Origin: Methylobacterium mesophilicum
GTDB taxonomy: Bacteria > Pseudomonadota > Alphaproteobacteria > Rhizobiales > Beijerinckiaceae
Direction: 5' to 3'
Length of the DNA: 64,000 bases
Assembly: GCF_022179445.1 (NCBI RefSeq)
Contig: NZ_BPQU01000021.1
Coordinates: 31,815-95,814 of the forward strand
The stretch's first letter is position 1; every line of letters begins with the position of its first letter. The notes under the pieces were generated by a model, which had not been told where the DNA came from, ran no database searches, and was given only the letters and a program-made list of their open reading frames with translations. The translations under genes and the position numbers were made by a program. Below, one piece after another: positions 43,387 to 51,978 of the stretch.

Positions 43387-44382
43387 ATGACGGTCGGCGA
43401 GGCACAGACGGGTGCGCGCGGGGCACAGGCCCTGCCGGAGCGCTCCTCCGTGGGCCTCGTCGCGGTGATCGTCGCGGCGACCAAGGGGGAGCCGCGCGCC
43501 CTGACCATCCGGGTCCCGGATCAGGCCCCGGGCCGCGGCGACGGCCTCCCGGCCGGGCCGCTCGTGCCCGAGCACGCCACCCTGGAGCGGGGCCTGCGCG
43601 CCTGGGTTGAGCGGCAGACGCACCAGCGCCTCGGCTATGTCGAGCAGCTCTACACCTTCGGCGACCGCGACCGCTCCGGCACCGCCGACATGCCGGACGC
43701 GCATTCGCTCTCGGTGGCCTACCTCGCCTTGGTCCGCGAGGAACGCCCGGCCGGCCTGGCCGAGGCGGCGTGGCAGAACTGGTACCGCTACCTCCCGTAC
43801 GAGGATTTCCGCAAAGGCCGGCCGCCCCAGCTCGACGCGATCGAGACGCAGCTCGCCGCCTGGGCCGCCGAGCCGACGGATTGCGCGATCCGCACCCGCC
43901 GCCTCGACCGGCTCGGCCTGACCTTCGGGATGAACGGCGGCACCTGGAACGAGGAGCGCGTGCTGGAGCGCTACGAGTTGCTGTTCGAGGCCGGCCTGAT
44001 CCCGGAAGCGAAGGGCAATGCCGGCCCGGCGGTGCCGAACGACCCGACCGGCGTGCCGATGGCCTTCGACCACCGCCGGGTGCTCGCCACCGCGATCGGC
44101 CGGCTGCGCGGCAAGATCAAATACCGCCCGGTGGTGTTCGAGCTGATGCCCCCGGCCTTCACCCTGCTCCAGCTCCAGCGCACCGTCGAGGCCCTGTCGG
44201 GCACGCAGCTGCACAAGCAGAACTTTCGCCGGCTCGTCGCCCAGCAGGGGCTGGTGGAGGAGACCGAGGCCCTCACCAGCGGCACCGCCGGCCGACCGGC
44301 CCGCTTGGTGCGCTTCCGCCGGGAGGTTCTTTTGGAAAGGCCGGCCCCGGGGCTGCGGCTGCCGTTGCGGCGGGTGGGGTGA
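43387..44382 (+). CDS. NAD-biosynthesis regulator of the NadQ/COG4111 type
   Basis: A 331-residue protein with a Nudix-like N-terminal domain that lacks a canonical Nudix box (LRAWVERQTHQRLGYVEQLYTFGDR) and a C-terminal winged helix (about 235-320: VFELMPPAFTLLQLQRTVEALSGTQLHKQNFRRL). This composition is known for NrtR-like and alphaproteobacterial NadQ repressors, which sense NAD metabolites and control nad genes. AGAGGGA precedes ATG 43387. No nad gene is in the window; the nearest divergent genes are thiED. The NadQ assignment comes from memory of COG4111 and is less secure than the domain reading. Confidence 0.68.
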   Translation: MTVGEAQTGARGAQALPERSSVGLVAVIVAATKGEPRALTIRVPDQAPGRGDGLPAGPLVPEHATLERGLRAWVERQTHQRLGYVEQLYTFGDRDRSGTADMPDAHSLSVAYLALVREERPAGLAEAAWQNWYRYLPYEDFRKGRPPQLDAIETQLAAWAAEPTDCAIRTRRLDRLGLTFGMNGGTWNEERVLERYELLFEAGLIPEAKGNAGPAVPNDPTGVPMAFDHRRVLATAIGRLRGKIKYRPVVFELMPPAFTLLQLQRTVEALSGTQLHKQNFRRLVAQQGLVEETEALTSGTAGRPARLVRFRREVLLERPAPGLRLPLRRVG

Positions 44383-44451
44383 TCGGCGCAGCCTCGCTCG
44401 ACGGTGCCAGCCAAGGGCTCACCAGATTGGGGTGCGCGACCCGACGCCGTG

Positions 44452-45672
44452 TCAGATCGGCACCAGCCGCTCAGGCGATACGCGCGCGGCGCGCCACAGC
44501 CACAGAGCCGTCAGCACCAGCAGCAGGGTGGCGACGGCGCCGGTGCAGTCCAGGGCGTCCCAGCCGGCGCGGCGGCCGGGACCCAGCAGGCGCACGAGCA
44601 CCGGGCCGAGGATCTGTCCGGCCGCGAAGGCGGCGGTCATGCGGGCGAGGAGCGGCGTTGGGTTGTCGGGCCGCGCCTCGCGGGCCAGTTGCAGGCCCGC
44701 CATGGTGGCGACCATGAAGGTCCCGCCCACCAGCACCGCCGAGGCCGCGACCGCCCAGAGGGTGTGGGCCGCCAGGGGCAGGCCGGTGCCGAGCGCCATG
44801 AGGCCCTGCGCCGCCGCCCAGAGAAGCCGCCGCGGCACGCGCGTCAGCCAGTGGGCCACGGCCGCGACCGACAGGGCCGAGGCGAGGCCGAACAGCGGCC
44901 AAGTCAGGCCGAACACCCTTGGGTCGGAGGCCAACTCGCGGGCCATCGCGGGCAGGAACGTGGCCGGCACGATGTAGCCGAACCCGAAAATTCCGTAGCA
45001 CAGGACCAGGGCCGCCTGCCCGCTCCGTGACGGACGGGCGAAGGACGCGGCCTCGCGCTCGCCGATCCGGACCGGGGCCAGGCCCTGCCCCCGGGACAGG
45101 AACCCGACGAGCAGCGCGCCCAAACCTGCGACGAGGCCCAGTTCGAGCCACAGCCGCGTCGCCTGCTGGGTTCCACCCAGCCAGGCCAGCGCGCCGGCCA
45201 GCGCGATGCCCAGGCCCACGCCGGTGTAGATCCATGCGCCGAGCCGCGCGACGTGGCGCCGGGCGAGCTCGGCGAGGCACCAGCCGCTCGCGCAGATCAG
45301 GGCCCACGCGCTGAACACGCCGGCCAAGGCCCGCAATCCGGCACCGAGCCCGGCCGGCGCGGCGTGATCGGCCGCCGCCATCGCCACCGTCGTCAGCGCC
45401 ACGCCGGCGAGGCTGAGCAGGAGGCCCCGGAGCGGAGCGCGGGCGAACCAGGGGGCCGTCAGCGCACCGACCAAGTACCCGACATAATTCGCCGCGGCCC
45501 ATTCGGCGCCCGCGGCGGCGGTGAGGGTGTCGTCGCGCATCATCAGCGGCATCAGGGGCGTGAACGCGAACCGGCCGATCCCCATCGCGACCGCGAGGGC
45601 GACGAGGCCGCTGGCGACGATTGGCCAGGGCGGGCGATTCGGATCGGTCGGAGCGTGCGGGAGCGTACTCAT
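44452..45672 (-). CDS. YbfB/YjiJ-family MFS transporter
   Basis: A 406-residue major facilitator protein. The YbfB/YjiJ start is clear: IVASGLVALAVAMGIGRFAFTPLMPLM, with ANYVGYLVGAL and later CYGIFGFGYIVPATFLPAMA. About 12 membrane helices are seen. It is divergent from a LysR-type regulator with a 68-bp shared promoter region, so that regulator probably controls it. A weak dyad at 45701-45718 (GTTCTTGGAAAATGAATT) lies between them. The substrate is unknown. Confidence 0.9.
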   Translation of the reverse strand: MSTLPHAPTDPNRPPWPIVASGLVALAVAMGIGRFAFTPLMPLMMRDDTLTAAAGAEWAAANYVGYLVGALTAPWFARAPLRGLLLSLAGVALTTVAMAAADHAAPAGLGAGLRALAGVFSAWALICASGWCLAELARRHVARLGAWIYTGVGLGIALAGALAWLGGTQQATRLWLELGLVAGLGALLVGFLSRGQGLAPVRIGEREAASFARPSRSGQAALVLCYGIFGFGYIVPATFLPAMARELASDPRVFGLTWPLFGLASALSVAAVAHWLTRVPRRLLWAAAQGLMALGTGLPLAAHTLWAVAASAVLVGGTFMVATMAGLQLAREARPDNPTPLLARMTAAFAAGQILGPVLVRLLGPGRRAGWDALDCTGAVATLLLVLTALWLWRAARVSPERLVPI

Positions 45673-45740
45673 GTCGGCACCCCTTGAACACCCGCGGGGC
45701 GTTCTTGGAAAATGAATTTTTGTGACGTACGGTTCTCTTG

Positions 45741-46619
45741 ATGAGAACGATGGATCTGGACGACCTCGACATCTTCCGCTGTGTGGTCCGAGAGGGCGGC
45801 GTGACGCGGGCGGCGACGCGGCTGCACCGGGTCCCGTCCAACGTGACGACCCGCATCAAGCAGTTCGAGGCCCGTCTGGGCGTGGCCCTGTTCCGCCGCG
45901 AGGGCCGCAGCCTGAACCTTACCGAGGCGGGGCGCATTCTCCTGGGCCATGCCGAGACGCTGCTGCGGATGGCCGATCTGGCCGAACAGGAGCTGCGCAG
46001 CGGCGTGGTCCGCGGCGTCCTGCGCCTGGGCTCGCTGGAGAGCGCGGCGGGGGCGCGGCTGCCGCCGATCCTGTCGGCCTTCCACGCCCAGTTCCCCGAC
46101 GTCACGATCGAGCTGCAGACCGGGACGAGCCGCGCCATGCTCCGGCAACTCGAGCGCTTCGAGATCGAGGCGGCCTTCGTCTCCGAACCGTTCGATCACT
46201 CGAGCCTGTCGTCGGTGCCGGCCTTCGACGAGGAGCTGGTGCTGATCACCGGCCGGAATGCGCCCGGGATCGGCACCGGCACCGGCCGGCGGACCCTGGT
46301 GGCGTTCCCGCACGGCTGCTCCTATCGCCAGCGCCTGATCGCGTGGCTGGCGGAGGACGGGGCGTCCTACGACCGGGTTCTGGAGATGAGCTCGTACCAC
46401 GCCATCGTGGCATGCGTGGCCGCCGGCACCGGTATCGCCATCGTGCCGGCGGCGGTGCTCGACAACGCGGTGATGAGCACGGCGATCGAGCGCCATCCGC
46501 TGCCGTCGCACCTGCGCATTAACTGGACCCGCCTGGTCTGGAAGGGGGAGGCCAGCGCGGCCCTGCGCGCGCTCACGATGCTGCTGCCCGATGCGGCCGG
46601 GACCAGCGCGCCGGCGTAG
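45741..46619 (+). CDS. LysR-family transcriptional regulator
   Basis: A 292-residue LysR-type regulator. The winged helix occupies residues about 4-62 (LDDLDIFRCVVREGGVTRAATRLHRVPSNVTTRIKQFEARLGVALFRREGRSL). A periplasmic-binding-like effector domain follows. The ATG at 45741 is used; ATG 45750 is equally possible, and a TTG lies at 45738. It faces the YbfB-like MFS gene across 68 bp, a standard LysR/target layout. It is convergent with panB, with a hairpin spanning its stop. Effector and regulon are unknown. Confidence 0.92.
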   Translation: MRTMDLDDLDIFRCVVREGGVTRAATRLHRVPSNVTTRIKQFEARLGVALFRREGRSLNLTEAGRILLGHAETLLRMADLAEQELRSGVVRGVLRLGSLESAAGARLPPILSAFHAQFPDVTIELQTGTSRAMLRQLERFEIEAAFVSEPFDHSSLSSVPAFDEELVLITGRNAPGIGTGTGRRTLVAFPHGCSYRQRLIAWLAEDGASYDRVLEMSSYHAIVACVAAGTGIAIVPAAVLDNAVMSTAIERHPLPSHLRINWTRLVWKGEASAALRALTMLLPDAAGTSAPA

Positions 46620-46638
46620 GGCGCGTGTTCGCCCCTAC
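46616..46638. terminator. Hairpin between LysR gene and panB
   Basis: GTAGGGCG (46616-46623) pairs with CGCCCCTAC (46630-46638) with one bulged base. It contains the LysR stop TAG. Possible two-way terminator. Confidence 0.4.
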
Positions 46639-47453
46639 CCGTAGGTGTGGTCGTCCGCCGGGAACCGACCGGCCTGCACGGCGTCGGCGTAGGCTTTCAC
46701 GGCATCCTCGATATGGGCCCGCAGCGACCCGAACTGCCGGACGAATTTCGGGGTGCGCTCGGACAGGCCCAGCATGTCCTCCAGCACCAGGATCTGCCCG
46801 TCGCAGACCGCCGAGGCGCCGATGCCGATGGTGGCGGCGGCGACCTGCGGGGACGTGGCGATGGTTCGCGCCACCGGCTCGACGATGCCCTCCAGCACGA
46901 TCGCGAAGGCCCCGGCCTCGGAGATCGCGCGGGCATCCTCCAGCAGGCGGCGCTCGTCGTCCGGCGCCCGGCCCTGGACCTTGAACCCGCCCATCGTGTT
47001 CACCGCCTGCGGGGTCAGGCCGATATGGCCCATCACCGGCACGCCGCGCTGGACTAGGAAGGCCACCGTCTCGGCGAAATGCGCCCCGCCCTCCATCTTG
47101 ATCGCCCCCGCGCCGCTTTCCTTGAGCACCCGGGCGGCGTTGAGGAAGGCCTGCTCCCGGCTCGCCTCGTAGGAGCCGAACGGCATGTCGACCACCACCA
47201 GCGCCTTGGCGGTGCCGCGGATCACCGCCTGCGCCTGCAGGATCATCATCTCCAGGGTCACCGGAATGGTCGATTCCATCCCGTGCATCACCATGCCGAG
47301 CGAGTCGCCCACCAGGATGAAGTCGCAATAGGGATCGACGATGCCGGCGGTGTGGGCGTGGTAGGCGGTGAGCGCGATGATCTTGCGCCCCTCGGCCTTG
47401 CGCTTGCCGATGTCGATGGCTCGGAGCCGGCGGGACTGCACGACCTGCGACAT
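46635..47453 (-). CDS. panB: 3-methyl-2-oxobutanoate hydroxymethyltransferase
   Basis: A 272-residue TIM-barrel enzyme of pantothenate synthesis that adds a hydroxymethyl group from 5,10-methylene-THF to ketoisovalerate. Hallmarks: ALTAYHAHTAGIVD, FILVGDSLGMVMHG (metal-binding Asp), VVVDMPFGSYEAS, IKMEGG and GHIGLTPQ. The ATG at 47453 gives the usual family length; the frame is open to 47507. panC is not adjacent. Its upstream region contains a REP-like inverted repeat. Confidence 0.96.
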   Translation of the reverse strand: MSQVVQSRRLRAIDIGKRKAEGRKIIALTAYHAHTAGIVDPYCDFILVGDSLGMVMHGMESTIPVTLEMMILQAQAVIRGTAKALVVVDMPFGSYEASREQAFLNAARVLKESGAGAIKMEGGAHFAETVAFLVQRGVPVMGHIGLTPQAVNTMGGFKVQGRAPDDERRLLEDARAISEAGAFAIVLEGIVEPVARTIATSPQVAAATIGIGASAVCDGQILVLEDMLGLSERTPKFVRQFGSLRAHIEDAVKAYADAVQAGRFPADDHTYG

Positions 47454-47506
47454 GGTTCGGACCTCTTTCGGCTCATCGGGGTCGGCGGATGGCGCCCGAA
47501 ACACCA

Positions 47507-47690
47507 CGTTTCCCTCTCCCCTCTGCGGGGAGGGTGGGCCGGCCGTCAGGCCGGGTCGGGAGAGGGGAGCCCGGTTTCAGGAAAGGGCGTTCCAAGCCTG
47601 CAGGCCAGAGCCCAATCCTGAGCCGTCGCTCCCCTCTCCCGGCCCCCTTCGGGGGCCACCCTCCCCCGCAGAGGGGGGAGGGAGACACGT
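47507..47690. repeat. REP/REPIN-like inverted repeat pair
   Basis: The left arm (about 47507-47537: CGTTTCCCTCTCCCCTCTGC...) and right arm (about 47655-47690) are imperfect reverse complements. Both contain the CCCTCTCCC-type palindrome common in proteobacterial REP elements. Inner hairpins (GGCCCCC-TTC-GGGGGCC) lie between them. The element occupies most of the gap between panB and the quinoprotein genes. A related half element is at 63948-63969. Confidence 0.7.
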
Positions 47691-47767
47691 CTGCTCCGCT
47701 AGACCACACGAGAGGAGGGACGCGTTCCGCTTCATGCGACTCCTCATACACCGCCCCGCCCCGCGGG

Positions 47768-48364
47768 TCAGCGCCCCGCCTGGGGTTCGGCCGCAGCCTT
47801 CCAGGCCGGGTCCTCGCGCAGGGTCGCGGTCTCGTGCGTCTCCTGCCAACCCTCGACGCCCTCGGGGAACCAGCGCACGCCGGTATAGCCCTTGCGGACC
47901 AGACGCTTGGCCGCGTTCCAGCTACCCCAGCACTCCACATGGCAGAACACCACGACGGGTTTAGCCGTGTCGCCGCCGGTCAGCTCCGCGACCCGGGCGT
48001 AGAACAGGGCCTCCCGCTCGGGGGCGATCGGCTCGGCCCCGGCCAGCGGCATCCAGACCGAGCCGGGGATCGAGGGATGCACCGGCAGCCAGAGGCGGCC
48101 TTCGGGGAAGTTCGACGGCTTGCGGTCCGGGGCGGCGACGTCGATCAGCACCGGCTTGTCCGGCCCCGCCATGAGGGCGGCGAGCGCGTCGGCATCGACC
48201 ACCGCGGCGCCCTTCAGGGTCTGTGGGGTGTAGCCCTTGGGCGGGCCGGCATAGAGCTCCTCCGGCTCGGGCACGTTGACGGGGGAATCGGCCGGTGCGG
48301 CGGCGAGGCAGCCGACGGCGGCGAACGCCGCCGCCAGCCGACCGATCAGGGATGCGCGCCGCAT
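47768..48364 (-). CDS. PQQ-dependent catabolism-associated CXXCW motif protein
   Basis: A 198-residue exported rhodanese-like protein. It has an N-terminal signal (RLAAAFAAVGCLAAAPA) and the diagnostic motif CHVECWGSWNAAKRL at about 155-169. This matches the family named for its CxxCW motif and its link to PQQ-dependent alcohol and amine oxidation. Rhodanese folds carry sulfane sulfur or have redox roles. It is the last gene of a three-gene unit (2-bp gap to the SoxYZ-like gene). The function is not known biochemically. Confidence 0.88.
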   Translation of the reverse strand: MRRASLIGRLAAAFAAVGCLAAAPADSPVNVPEPEELYAGPPKGYTPQTLKGAAVVDADALAALMAGPDKPVLIDVAAPDRKPSNFPEGRLWLPVHPSIPGSVWMPLAGAEPIAPEREALFYARVAELTGGDTAKPVVVFCHVECWGSWNAAKRLVRKGYTGVRWFPEGVEGWQETHETATLREDPAWKAAAEPQAGR

Positions 48365-48366
48365 GG

Positions 48367-49185
48367 TCAGTTCGTCGGGCTCGGCGGGGTGAAGCTGTGC
48401 TGCCAGCTACCGCCGGCATTGTCGCTCGCCGCGACCTGGAGCGGCTTGCCGTCAGGCTTGAACGCGAAGTTGATCACCGGGTTCGAGGCGATCGAGATGT
48501 CGCCCGTCATCGTGAAGACCTTGCGGTCGCCGGCCGAGACGGTGAGCTTGTCGATGTAGCGGGCCGGCGTGTAGTCGCGGGTGACCTGGTTCATTTGCAT
48601 GCCGGAGAAGTTCGGGTGGCGGATCATCAGCGTCGCCTCCACGGGCTTGCCGGCCTTCGTCTCGGCGAACTTCATCCGCATGTCGCCCATGCCCTTCATG
48701 GCCTCCTCGTCGCTCATGCCCATCGGGGCCGAGCAGCCGCCGGACGCCTTCACGAACTGCTTGGCCTCGTAGAGCTTGCCGTCCTGGGTCTCCACCACGG
48801 CGTGCATGTCGGTATAGTTGTTGACCCGCACCCGGAGCTTCAACTCCGCCGGGTCGGCGGCCGGCCCGAACTCGAACCGGGCCGCGTAGGGCGCCGGGTT
48901 GTCGTCGATGATCAGCGACACGGCCTTGATCTGCCCGTCCTGCGGCATGGTCAGGGTGATGGGGACCAGGGCGGCGTCGAGCGCGCGCGCCGGCGCATCG
49001 ATCTTCACCAGGCTGTCTGTGGTCTCGATGGCGCGGTCGCCGAAGATCGACTTGGCGATCTCCTGCCAGCGCGCGGTCCGCTCCTGCTCGGTGTCCGAGG
49101 CGCCGGCGGCCCGGACGGGCCCCGACAGGGCGGTGGTTGCAAGGATGAGGGCGAGCGCTGCCGCGTGGGCGGTCTTGAGCGTCAT
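48367..49185 (-). CDS. Quinoprotein dehydrogenase-associated SoxYZ-like carrier
   Basis: A 272-residue periplasmic protein with signal peptide (LALILATTALSGPVRA). It looks like a fusion of SoxY- and SoxZ-type immunoglobulin-like domains. The SoxY part (about 36-150) contains VNNYTDMHAVVETQDGKLYEAKQFVKASGGC; the SoxZ part (about 175-272) has MIRHPNFSGMQMNQVTRDYTPARYI. Sox carriers hold sulfur intermediates on a cysteine; here the natural cargo is unknown. GGGAGA lies 6 bp before ATG 49185. It is co-transcribed with the metallohydrolase and CXXCW genes. Confidence 0.9.
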   Translation of the reverse strand: MTLKTAHAAALALILATTALSGPVRAAGASDTEQERTARWQEIAKSIFGDRAIETTDSLVKIDAPARALDAALVPITLTMPQDGQIKAVSLIIDDNPAPYAARFEFGPAADPAELKLRVRVNNYTDMHAVVETQDGKLYEAKQFVKASGGCSAPMGMSDEEAMKGMGDMRMKFAETKAGKPVEATLMIRHPNFSGMQMNQVTRDYTPARYIDKLTVSAGDRKVFTMTGDISIASNPVINFAFKPDGKPLQVAASDNAGGSWQHSFTPPSPTN

Positions 49186-49226
49186 GGCGTTTCTCCCGGT
49201 TGGTCTCAATATGGAGGTTCGAGCGA

Positions 49227-50198
49227 CTATTCCCACTCGAGTTCCTGATAGGCCACGGTGACGTTGCGGCCGTGATAGGTGTCGAACAGGGCCCACTTGT
49301 CCCGCTGGTCCCGGGCGACGCTGGCCACCGCCTTCTCGATCGAAACATCCTTGGCGATCGCCGCCCGGGTGCCGTCGCGCAGGGCGGTCAGGTAGCCGCT
49401 CAAGTCGTCGAGTGCCGGGGCGAGATCGACCGAGACCGGCCCATGGCCCGGCACCGCCCGGGTCGCCCCCATGGCCTTCAGCCGCTCGATTTCCTTGAGC
49501 CAGCCCCGCAGGCTGCCGTCCAGCGACGGGATCCGGTTCACGAACAGCAAGTCGGCGGGGAACAGCAGGCCGCTGGCGGAATCGCGCATCGACAGGTCGC
49601 AGCTGGTATGGGCCGGCCCGTGCGCCGTGAAGGTCAGGCGCCGGTCGCCGAGGTTGATCTCCGCCGTGTCGGCCACGCTGAGGGTCGGGTAGACCACCGG
49701 CCCGGTGCGCGCCTCGCCGAGCATCTCGATCAGGCGCTGACGGTAGAATTCGCCCCGTGCGCCCAGCGCTTCGGCGAGCTTGGCGTGGCCGATGAACACT
49801 GGTTTGTCCTGCACGAAGGCACCCGCCCCGAACACGTGGTCCGGATGGACATGGGTCAGCACCACGTGGGTGATCGGCTTGGGCGTGCGCTTGGCGATCT
49901 CGGCCCGCAGCCACTGGCCGTCCACCAGGCTGCCGCCGGTCTCGGTCACGAGCACGCCATCGCGGCCGACGAGGAAACCGATATTGGCGATCGCGTCGGC
50001 GTTGTCCGGCGAAGCGTCCGCCGTGAGGCCCTGGCGCATGAAGATGCCGGGGCCGACCTCTTCCATCGCGAAGCCCTCGGCGGCGCGCCCGAGACTCGGC
50101 AGGCAGCATAGGCAGAGGCCGGCGAACAGGGCGTGACGTCGCGACAGGGTGCAGCCCGCACCGGCGGATTCGCCTGGATGGACGGCGGACGCCGTCAT
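49227..50198 (-). CDS. Quinoprotein relay system zinc metallohydrolase (SoxH-like)
   Basis: A 323-residue metallo-beta-lactamase-fold protein. A twin-arginine-type signal is present (SRRHALFAGLCLCCLPSLGRAA). The metal site motif THVHPDHVFGAG is intact, with further ligands in HTSCD and GHGP. It matches the second type of quinoprotein relay zinc hydrolases related to SoxH. GGAGG lies 7 bp before ATG 50198. It is the first gene of the unit and is divergent from a TetR gene, with a palindromic operator between them. Its substrate is unknown; the pathway link is from family co-occurrence. Confidence 0.9.
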   Translation of the reverse strand: MTASAVHPGESAGAGCTLSRRHALFAGLCLCCLPSLGRAAEGFAMEEVGPGIFMRQGLTADASPDNADAIANIGFLVGRDGVLVTETGGSLVDGQWLRAEIAKRTPKPITHVVLTHVHPDHVFGAGAFVQDKPVFIGHAKLAEALGARGEFYRQRLIEMLGEARTGPVVYPTLSVADTAEINLGDRRLTFTAHGPAHTSCDLSMRDSASGLLFPADLLFVNRIPSLDGSLRGWLKEIERLKAMGATRAVPGHGPVSVDLAPALDDLSGYLTALRDGTRAAIAKDVSIEKAVASVARDQRDKWALFDTYHGRNVTVAYQELEWE

Positions 50199-50222
50199 GC
50201 CGGAACCTCCCTGGTCTTGTTG

Positions 50223-50238
50223 CCTACCATTAAGTAGG
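50223..50238. promoter_or_regulatory. Palindromic operator, probably for the adjacent TetR protein
   Basis: CCTAC (50223-50227) and GTAGG (50234-50238) form a perfect inverted repeat separated by CATTAA. A following GTAG extends the right arm. It lies between the divergent metallohydrolase and TetR genes, 25 bp upstream of the hydrolase start. Confidence 0.6.
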
Positions 50239-50326
50239 TAGATCTTTCGGTGGTCAAGTGGCATGTTGGGGGGCGGGCCCCGGACGGTCACACGTTCACG
50301 CGAGCCGCAGAAACGATGTCTGACCG

Positions 50327-50893
50327 ATGCGAGACACACGGACCGAGCTGCTGAACCAAGCCGAGATTCTGGTCCGGGGGCGCGGCTATGCCGGCTTCAG
50401 CTACGCCGATCTCGCCGAGGCGGTGGGCATCCGCAAGGCGAGCATCCACCACCATTTCCCCACCAAGGTCGATCTCGGCGCCGCCCTGGTGGCGGCTTAC
50501 GCGGCCCGCTACGACGCCGCGCTCACGACGATCTGCGCCGATGTGCCGGACGGTCCCGGCCGGATCGTGGCCTATGGCCGACTCTATCTCGGCGGCGTCG
50601 AGCAGGGGCTCGGCTGCCTGTGCGCGGCTTTGGCCATCGAGGGCGAGGCCTTGCCCGAGCGCCTGCGCGCCGACATCGCGGCGTTCTTCGAAACGCATCT
50701 CGCCTGGCTGGAAACGATCCTGCGTGAGGGGCAGGCCGACGGCAGCGTCCAGCCGGGCCAGGAACCGGCTGTGCTCGCCCGCTACGTCATCGCCACGCTG
50801 GAGGGGGCACTGCTGATGGAGCGGCTGTTCGCGAGCCCGGCGGCCTTTTCGGGGACTCTGGCCGTGCTGGTGGACGGCCTCAGGCCGCGATGA
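50327..50893 (+). CDS. TetR/AcrR-family transcriptional regulator
   Basis: A 188-residue repressor. The helix-turn-helix (about 22-50) reads GFSYADLAEAVGIRKASIHHHFPTKVDL. The ligand domain has LGGVEQGLGCLCAALAIEGEALP. It is divergent from the quinoprotein accessory operon and a palindrome lies between them, so it probably represses that operon and itself. The stop overlaps the 3' end of queC by 14 bp on the opposite strand. The ligand is unknown; an aldehyde or electrophile is a guess. Confidence 0.9.
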   Translation: MRDTRTELLNQAEILVRGRGYAGFSYADLAEAVGIRKASIHHHFPTKVDLGAALVAAYAARYDAALTTICADVPDGPGRIVAYGRLYLGGVEQGLGCLCAALAIEGEALPERLRADIAAFFETHLAWLETILREGQADGSVQPGQEPAVLARYVIATLEGALLMERLFASPAAFSGTLAVLVDGLRPR

Positions 50894-51599
50894 ACCGCGC
50901 GAACCCGTCCGCCCGCAGCCGGCAGGCCGGGCAGGTGCCGCAGCCGTAGCCCCAGGCGTGCCGCGCCCCGCGCTCGCCGAGGTAGCAGGTGTGGCTGTCC
51001 TCCACGATCAGCTCGACCAGCGGGCGCCCGCCCAGAGCTTCGGCCAGCCCCCAGGTCTGCGCCTTGTCGAGCCACATCAGCGGCGTGTGCAGCACGAACC
51101 GGCGCTCCATGCCGAGGTTGAGCGCCACCTGCAGCGCCTTGATCGTGTCGTCCCGGCAATCGGGATAGCCGGAATAATCGGTCTCGCACATGCCGCCGAT
51201 CACGTGCCGGATGCCGCGCCGATAGGCGAGCGCCGCCGCGAAGGTCAGGAACACGAGGTTGCGGCCGGGCACGAAGGTGTTGGGCAGGCCCGACGCCTCG
51301 AACCCGATCTCGGCATCCCGGGTCAGCGCCGTCTCGGAGATTTTTCCCAAAGCATCGAGCGCGACCGTGTGGTCGTCCCCGAGGCGGGAGGTCCAGGCCG
51401 GCTGGACGCGGCCCATGCCGGCGCGCAGGACGGCCCGGCGGTCGAGCTCGACCCGGTGTCGCTGGCCGTAATCGAAGCCCAATGTCTCGACAAGGTCGTA
51501 CCGGTCGAGCGCCCAGGCGAGGCACGTGGCCGAATCCTGGCCGCCGGAGAACAGGACCAGCGCCGATCGGTCGCCGATGATCGCAGCGTCAGTCGCCAT
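50880..51599 (-). CDS. queC: 7-cyano-7-deazaguanine synthase
   Basis: A 239-residue ATP-dependent enzyme of queuosine synthesis converting CDG to preQ0. The PP-loop is LVLFSGGQDSATCLAWAL, and the C-terminal zinc cysteines are in CGTCPACRLRADGF. The start ATG 51599 overlaps the queD 3' end by 11 bp, showing coupling. queE and queF are not in this cluster. The 3' end overlaps the convergent TetR gene. Confidence 0.97.
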   Translation of the reverse strand: MATDAAIIGDRSALVLFSGGQDSATCLAWALDRYDLVETLGFDYGQRHRVELDRRAVLRAGMGRVQPAWTSRLGDDHTVALDALGKISETALTRDAEIGFEASGLPNTFVPGRNLVFLTFAAALAYRRGIRHVIGGMCETDYSGYPDCRDDTIKALQVALNLGMERRFVLHTPLMWLDKAQTWGLAEALGGRPLVELIVEDSHTCYLGERGARHAWGYGCGTCPACRLRADGFARFIAA

Positions 51600-51945
51600 C
51601 GTACTCCGCCCAGGACATCGGCGTCTCCGCGACCCGCACCCGGGCGAGCCCCGGCAGGTCCGGCCGCAGCCGCTGCCAGATCCAGGCCGCGATGTTCTCG
51701 GCGGTCGGGTTTTCCAGCCCCTCGATCTCGTTGAGGCAATGGTGGTCGAGCCGCGCCAGCAGCGGCCCGAAGATGCTCTCGATATCGTAGAAGTCGATCA
51801 CCCAACCCGTATGCGGATCCACCGGCCCGGAGACGGTCAGCTCGACGCGGTAGGAATGCCCATGCATCCGGTGGCAGCGATGCGTCGCGGGCACGTTCGG
51901 TAGCCGGTGGGCCGCCTCGAAGGTGAAGGCTTGGGTGATGTTCAT
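51589..51945 (-). CDS. queD: 6-carboxytetrahydropterin synthase
   Basis: A 118-residue T-fold enzyme making 6-carboxy-tetrahydropterin in the queuosine pathway. Zinc ligands and catalytic residues are in FEAAHRLPNVPATHRCHRMHGHSYRVEL, with the second catalytic region LDHHCLNEI and PTAENIAAWIW. ATG 51945 begins the family N-terminus. It overlaps queC downstream. Upstream lies an intergenic repeat with inverted ends. Confidence 0.96.
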   Translation of the reverse strand: MNITQAFTFEAAHRLPNVPATHRCHRMHGHSYRVELTVSGPVDPHTGWVIDFYDIESIFGPLLARLDHHCLNEIEGLENPTAENIAAWIWQRLRPDLPGLARVRVAETPMSWAEYDGD

Positions 51946-51978
51946 CGTTTTTTTCGTAGCGATCCCGCCCGCGCCCCA

